Below, in pieces: positions 5,550-8,461 of a stretch of DNA of 8,461 nucleotides. Location: positions 1-8,461 of the forward strand of contig CALZHO010000026.1 of the NCBI GenBank assembly GCA_945787425.1, written 5' to 3'. The notes beneath the pieces are model-generated. The model saw only the letters and a program-made list of their open reading frames with translations, was not told the origin of the DNA and searched no databases. This DNA is from an uncultured Bacteroidales bacterium. Its GTDB lineage: Bacteria > Bacteroidota > Bacteroidia > Bacteroidales > Paludibacteraceae. The position numbers were made by a program, and so were the translations under genes. Position 1 is the stretch's first letter, and each line of letters opens with the position of its first letter.

Positions 5550-7865
5550 ATGTCCAATACTGCATTAATTGATATTATTTTGCCTTTGGCTATTGCTGAT
5601 GTGTACACCTATCGGGTGCCCTCTGGTATGTCTATGCCATTGGTGGGTATGCGTGTATTGGTACCATTGGGTAAAAAAACGATTACAGGTATTGTTTATC
5701 GCCTTCACGAGGGCGATTTGCCCTCCTCAATTAAGTTGAGAGATATTGTAGATATTGTTGATACTCAACCCATTGTTACGGTTAATCAGTTACGCTTGTG
5801 GCAATGGATGGCGGAGTATTATATGTGTACTTTGGGGGAGGTAATGGCGGCCGCCTTACCCTCCGAGATTATTGATGACAACTATTCTGCAGCAACTACC
5901 CAGTACATACAGTTGGCACCTGCCTATCTCGCACAAGAAGCACAAGAGCAGTTGCTTGGGGAACTGAAACGCGCCAAGAAACAAGAGCAGTTGCTACGAG
6001 ATTTCCTCCGTTTGGCGCAGAATGATCAAGTGGAAAGACGTTTGCTGCTGGAGCAAAGTGGGGTGAGCGGTGCTATTCTGCGAATATTGATTGACAAGGG
6101 GATATTCCTCGAAGAGGAGCGACCTATCTCACGTTTGCGGCAATACAACGGCGAGATACAGCAGCCACACGAGCTTGATAATCAACAGAGTAGGGCGATA
6201 GAAGAAATACGCGCCACATGGCAGCAGAAGAATGTCACTCTCTTGCATGGCGTGACCTCAAGTGGCAAAACGGAGGTATATATCCATCTCATTGACGCTG
6301 TCCTCAAACGAGGTAAACAGGTTCTTTATCTCGTGCCAGAGATAGCATTGACTACCCAATTGACCAACCGTTTGCAGGCGGTTTTTGGGCATAAGTTGGT
6401 GGTGTATCATTCGCGTTTTTCTAACGCCGAACGCACCGAGATATATTCCAGCCTATTACCAATATCCAATAGCGAAGCGTCCAATATCCAATATCCAAAT
6501 CTCATCCTCGGTGCCCGCTCTGCTATTTTCCTACCTTTTACCAACTTGGGGTTGATTATTGTAGATGAGGAGCATGAGCCCAGCTACAAGCAGCAAGACC
6601 CTGCTCCGCGTTACCATGCACGTTCGGCAGCGATTATGATGGCAAGTTGGTATGGAGCCAAAGTGTTGTTGGGAACAGCTACGCCTTCCATCGAGTCGTA
6701 TTACAATGTGCAGATTGGCAAATATGGTTTGGTGAAAATGCAGGAGCGTTTTCGCGGATTGCAATTGCCTAAAATCACGTTGGTGGACTTGCAACGCCAG
6801 TACCATCGCAAGGAGATGTATGGTCATTTTGCTGACCCTGTGGTCTTTCGTATCCGTGAGGAGATTGCCAGAGGCAAGCAGGTTATTTTGTTCCAGAATC
6901 GCAGGGGCTATGCACCCTTTTTGCAGTGTCCTAATTGTGGCGAGGTTCCTAAGTGCCCAAACTGCGATGTGAGTATGACCTACCACAAGAGCAACAATAC
7001 CCTCATCTGCCACTCTTGCGGTCATACCCATTCAATATCCAATAGCCCATTGCCAATATCCAATAGCCCAAAGGGCGTCCATTATTCCATCTCCCATACC
7101 CGAACTTGTCCCAAATGCGGCTCTGAATGGCGATTGCAGGGTTTTGGTACCGAGCGTTTAGAGGAAGAAATACAGCATCTTTTCCCGCATGCTCGTGTGG
7201 CACGTATGGATTTGGATACCACGCGCCGCAAGGATGCCTATCAAAATATCATTGACCGTTTTGCGCACCATGAACTGGACATTCTCATTGGCACACAAAT
7301 GGTTACGAAGGGACTGCATTTCGATGATGTTTCATTGGTGGTCGTTTTGCAAGCGGATACGTTGGTCAACCAACCTGATTTTCGCAGTGCGGAACATGCT
7401 TTTCAGATGTTGGAGCAGGTGTCGGGTCGTGCAGGTCGAACGGGTAGTGCGGGCGAGGTGATGATTCAGACGTTTGATGTGAAGAATCCGTTGTATGCGT
7501 TGCTGTGTTCGCACGATTATGCGGGACTATTCCATAGGGAGATTAGCGAGCGACAGATATTCTGTTTTCCCCCATTTCATCGGCTGATTGTGCTCAGTTT
7601 GCGCCATCGTGATGTGCAGCGTCTGGAGAGGAGCAGTGAAGTGCTGATGCAGGCATTGAGAGGGGTGTTTGGCGAGCGTGTGTCTAATGTGATTACGCCA
7701 TTGGTTTCACGTCGTCAGAATCAGTATATCCGTCAATTGCGTTTGCGTGTGGAGCAAGGTGCAAATGTGCAGCGTGCCAAGCAGTTATTGCGCGAACAAA
7801 TCCGCTTGCTTTTGCAGCAGACGGATTGCAAAGGTACGATTGTGTCCATTGATGTCGATCCGTAG
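5550..7865 (+). CDS. priA: Primosomal protein N', replication-restart DNA helicase PriA
   Basis: The product is 771 aa from ATG 5550. PriA recognises stalled or broken forks, unwinds DNA 3' to 5' and reloads the replicative helicase. Order of domains: N-terminal fork-binding domain (1-105), winged-helix/linker (110-200), helicase lobe 1 with Walker A GVTSSGKTE (234-242) and DEEH (339-342), lobe 2 with motif VI QVSGRAGR (623-630), and a C-terminal domain. Eight zinc-binding Cys are present as four CxxC pairs: 460/463, 469/472, 487/490, 520/523. Two in-frame heptamer tracts interrupt the protein, at about 303-317 and 493-517; the second stretches the spacing between Cys490 and Cys520 to 29 residues, against 9 in E. 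coli. A frame open to GTG 5415 adds 45 residues but contains the terminator and the promoter, so it is rejected. It converges with the M23-like gene 9 nt away. Confidence 0.96.
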   Translation: MSNTALIDIILPLAIADVYTYRVPSGMSMPLVGMRVLVPLGKKTITGIVYRLHEGDLPSSIKLRDIVDIVDTQPIVTVNQLRLWQWMAEYYMCTLGEVMAAALPSEIIDDNYSAATTQYIQLAPAYLAQEAQEQLLGELKRAKKQEQLLRDFLRLAQNDQVERRLLLEQSGVSGAILRILIDKGIFLEEERPISRLRQYNGEIQQPHELDNQQSRAIEEIRATWQQKNVTLLHGVTSSGKTEVYIHLIDAVLKRGKQVLYLVPEIALTTQLTNRLQAVFGHKLVVYHSRFSNAERTEIYSSLLPISNSEASNIQYPNLILGARSAIFLPFTNLGLIIVDEEHEPSYKQQDPAPRYHARSAAIMMASWYGAKVLLGTATPSIESYYNVQIGKYGLVKMQERFRGLQLPKITLVDLQRQYHRKEMYGHFADPVVFRIREEIARGKQVILFQNRRGYAPFLQCPNCGEVPKCPNCDVSMTYHKSNNTLICHSCGHTHSISNSPLPISNSPKGVHYSISHTRTCPKCGSEWRLQGFGTERLEEEIQHLFPHARVARMDLDTTRRKDAYQNIIDRFAHHELDILIGTQMVTKGLHFDDVSLVVVLQADTLVNQPDFRSAEHAFQMLEQVSGRAGRTGSAGEVMIQTFDVKNPLYALLCSHDYAGLFHREISERQIFCFPPFHRLIVLSLRHRDVQRLERSSEVLMQALRGVFGERVSNVITPLVSRRQNQYIRQLRLRVEQGANVQRAKQLLREQIRLLLQQTDCKGTIVSIDVDP
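6459..6501. repeat. Heptamer tract inside priA (site 1)
   Basis: Units ccaatat, ccaatag, an 8-nt cgaagcgt, then ccaatat, ccaatat, ccaaatc. It encodes PISNSEASNIQYPN (about 304-317), in the region between helicase motifs Ia and II where other PriA proteins have a shorter, variable loop. It shares the exact 15-mer starting ccaatatccaatag with site 2. Confidence 0.75.
7032..7094. repeat. Heptamer tract inside the priA zinc-binding region (site 2)
   Basis: Nine units in strict 7-bp register: tcaatat, ccaatag, cccattg, ccaatat, ccaatag, cccaaag, ggcgtcc, attattc, catctcc. The first six form two copies of a 21-nt unit (17 bases identical at a distance of 21), encoding SISNSPL and PISNSPK. The last three units keep the register but match less well. 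The tract lies between the third and fourth zinc CxxC pairs. Confidence 0.8.
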
Positions 7866-7874
7866 AGGGTGGTG

Positions 7875-8324
7875 CTACTGGAAAAATGAGTTAAACTTGG
7901 ATGTCGGATTGTAGGGAGTGAGATTCCCATCTAATGACTCAAGCAATTCATAATGTAGATATGAACAATTAATCGGCGTTACTCCGATTGCGTCATACAT
8001 CTTTAATGTATCTCCAATAGATACTTGTATTGAATCTATATATGAGTATCGGGAAATCAGTCTTGTCGATTGGTTTGTAGTTTGTATGATCCATCCCGCA
8101 CTTACTTTCGAAATAGAATCTACTACTCCATCCATAGCCGCTACAACTATACTACCCGATGGGCAATAGATGTTTACACCACTATCTGTAAGATGATGAT
8201 TGTCGTAACTAACCATAGAGCAATTCTCAATCGGTAGTCCGATGGTATATTGTTTCTCACGCTTGCATCCGTGTAAACAGATAAGCGCGGACAAAATAAA
8301 ACTATAAACAAATAATTTGTACAT
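7875..8324 (-). CDS. Degenerate M23 (LytM)-like lipoprotein, probably non-catalytic
   Basis: The 149-aa product has a signal peptide ending in a lipobox-like LHGC (Cys20; His at -2 is unusual). The rest follows the M23 peptidase fold pattern in small form: SGVNIYCPSGSIVVAAMDGVV (start near 48), SAGWIIQTT, SRYSYID, VSIGDTL, YLHYEL and a terminal PYNP. Catalytic positions look lost: the usual HxGxD reads D47-S-G-V-N51, the YxHL motif reads YSYI, and HLHFE reads Y122-L-H124-Y-E, leaving only His124. It may be a peptidoglycan-binding or amidase-activating protein like other inactive LytM domains, or a decayed gene. The start overlaps no Shine-Dalgarno and follows the upstream stop by 2 nt (TAATTATG), which suggests coupled translation. 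It converges on priA with a 9-nt gap and no terminator. Confidence 0.75.
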   Translation of the reverse strand: MYKLFVYSFILSALICLHGCKREKQYTIGLPIENCSMVSYDNHHLTDSGVNIYCPSGSIVVAAMDGVVDSISKVSAGWIIQTTNQSTRLISRYSYIDSIQVSIGDTLKMYDAIGVTPINCSYLHYELLESLDGNLTPYNPTSKFNSFFQ

Positions 8325-8326
8325 AA

Positions 8327-8461
8327 TTACGCATCAAAAAAAATGATTAATCTCATGTATAAAATGATAGCAGCAACGATACATATAATTATCCGAGCGA
8401 TAGGGAACTGAATCCAAAGCCATCCGATGAGAGCAATTCCCATCAAAACTAAAAGTATAAT
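8327..8461 (-). CDS. C-terminal end of a small hydrophobic membrane protein (partial)
   Basis: A frame open from the right edge ends at TAA (8327-8329), leaving 44 residues. Two hydrophobic segments, roughly IILLVLMGIALIGWLWI and IIICIVAAIILYMRLIIFF, separated by QFPIAR, look like transmembrane helices with a short loop. The stop lies 2 nt before the ATG of the M23-like lipoprotein, so both should be in one transcript. The family is unrecognised and the start is outside the window. Codon use and tight spacing support a real gene. Confidence 0.6.
   Translation of the reverse strand: MILLVLMGIALIGWLWIQFPIARIIICIVAAIILYMRLIIFFDA

Noticed and set aside
6531..7031. Minus-strand frame of 166 codons inside priA
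   Set aside because: Antisense shadow of the helicase core; no signal, motif or ribosome site.
7066..7076. Small hairpin gccc-aaa-gggc inside the priA heptamer tract
   Set aside because: Four-pair stem with no T-run, in coding sequence; too short to be a terminator.
7032..7094. CRISPR-like or minisatellite array
   Set aside because: Units are 7 bp (21 bp pair) without unique spacers and are translated in frame as part of PriA.
7290..7306. Possible sigma-54 motif inside priA, TTGGCACACAAATGGT
   Set aside because: Inside a conserved coding stretch (GTQMVTKG), with a poor -12 element and no gene start after it on the plus strand.
7866..7874. Shared terminator between priA and the M23-like gene
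   Set aside because: Only 9 nt separate the convergent stops and no stem with a T-run is visible on either strand nearby.

Overview
The window looks like chromosomal DNA of a Bacteroidota (probably Bacteroidales) bacterium. Two promoters match the Bacteroidota housekeeping form TTTG-N20-TAnnTTTG exactly. The response regulator resembles RprY of Bacteroides, leaders are short with few Shine-Dalgarno sites, and the outer-membrane barrel and lipoprotein genes fit the group. There is no rRNA, tRNA, CRISPR array, insertion sequence or phage gene, and no stretch over 300 bases lacks a gene.

Layout: (1) 1-1852, minus strand: a signal-peptide-bearing probable beta-barrel protein followed 28 nt later by a lipoprotein alpha/beta hydrolase that runs off the left edge. 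(2) 1922-4453, minus strand: ansA (cytoplasmic asparaginase) then pepD (M20 dipeptidase), a small nitrogen/peptide catabolism operon with a good promoter at 4486-4517. (3) 4652-5335, plus strand: an orphan OmpR/RprY-type response regulator whose phosphoacceptor Asp is replaced by Asn. (4) 5339-5541: a compact intergenic region with an inverted repeat, a sigma-54-like motif, a terminator, a heptamer array and the priA promoter. (5) 5550-7865, plus strand: priA, the replication-restart helicase. (6) 7875-8461, minus strand, convergent with priA: a degenerate M23-like lipoprotein, preceded by the end of a small membrane protein.

Two signals run across these genes. First, a 16-nt motif, TTGGCA-Y-N3-A-TTTGT, occurs three times, each in an intergenic or 5' leader position: before the barrel gene, before the response regulator, and just after the response regulator. 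Its GG-N10-GT spacing is that of a sigma-54 (RpoN) -24/-12 promoter. The third copy points at no obvious gene but is followed by a terminator, leaving room for a small RNA of about 84 nt. Second, four tracts built from degenerate 7-bp units occur in the window. Two fill intergenic gaps (ansA-pepD and upstream of priA). Two lie in frame inside priA, and one of these lengthens the linker between zinc-binding Cys pairs.

Several starts are moved inward from the longest reading frame because a promoter lies inside the extension: priA to 5550, ansA to 4453, the barrel gene to 1852. Gene identities of priA, pepD, ansA and the regulator are secure from motifs. The sigma-54 reading, the small RNA and the origin of the heptamer tracts are inference.
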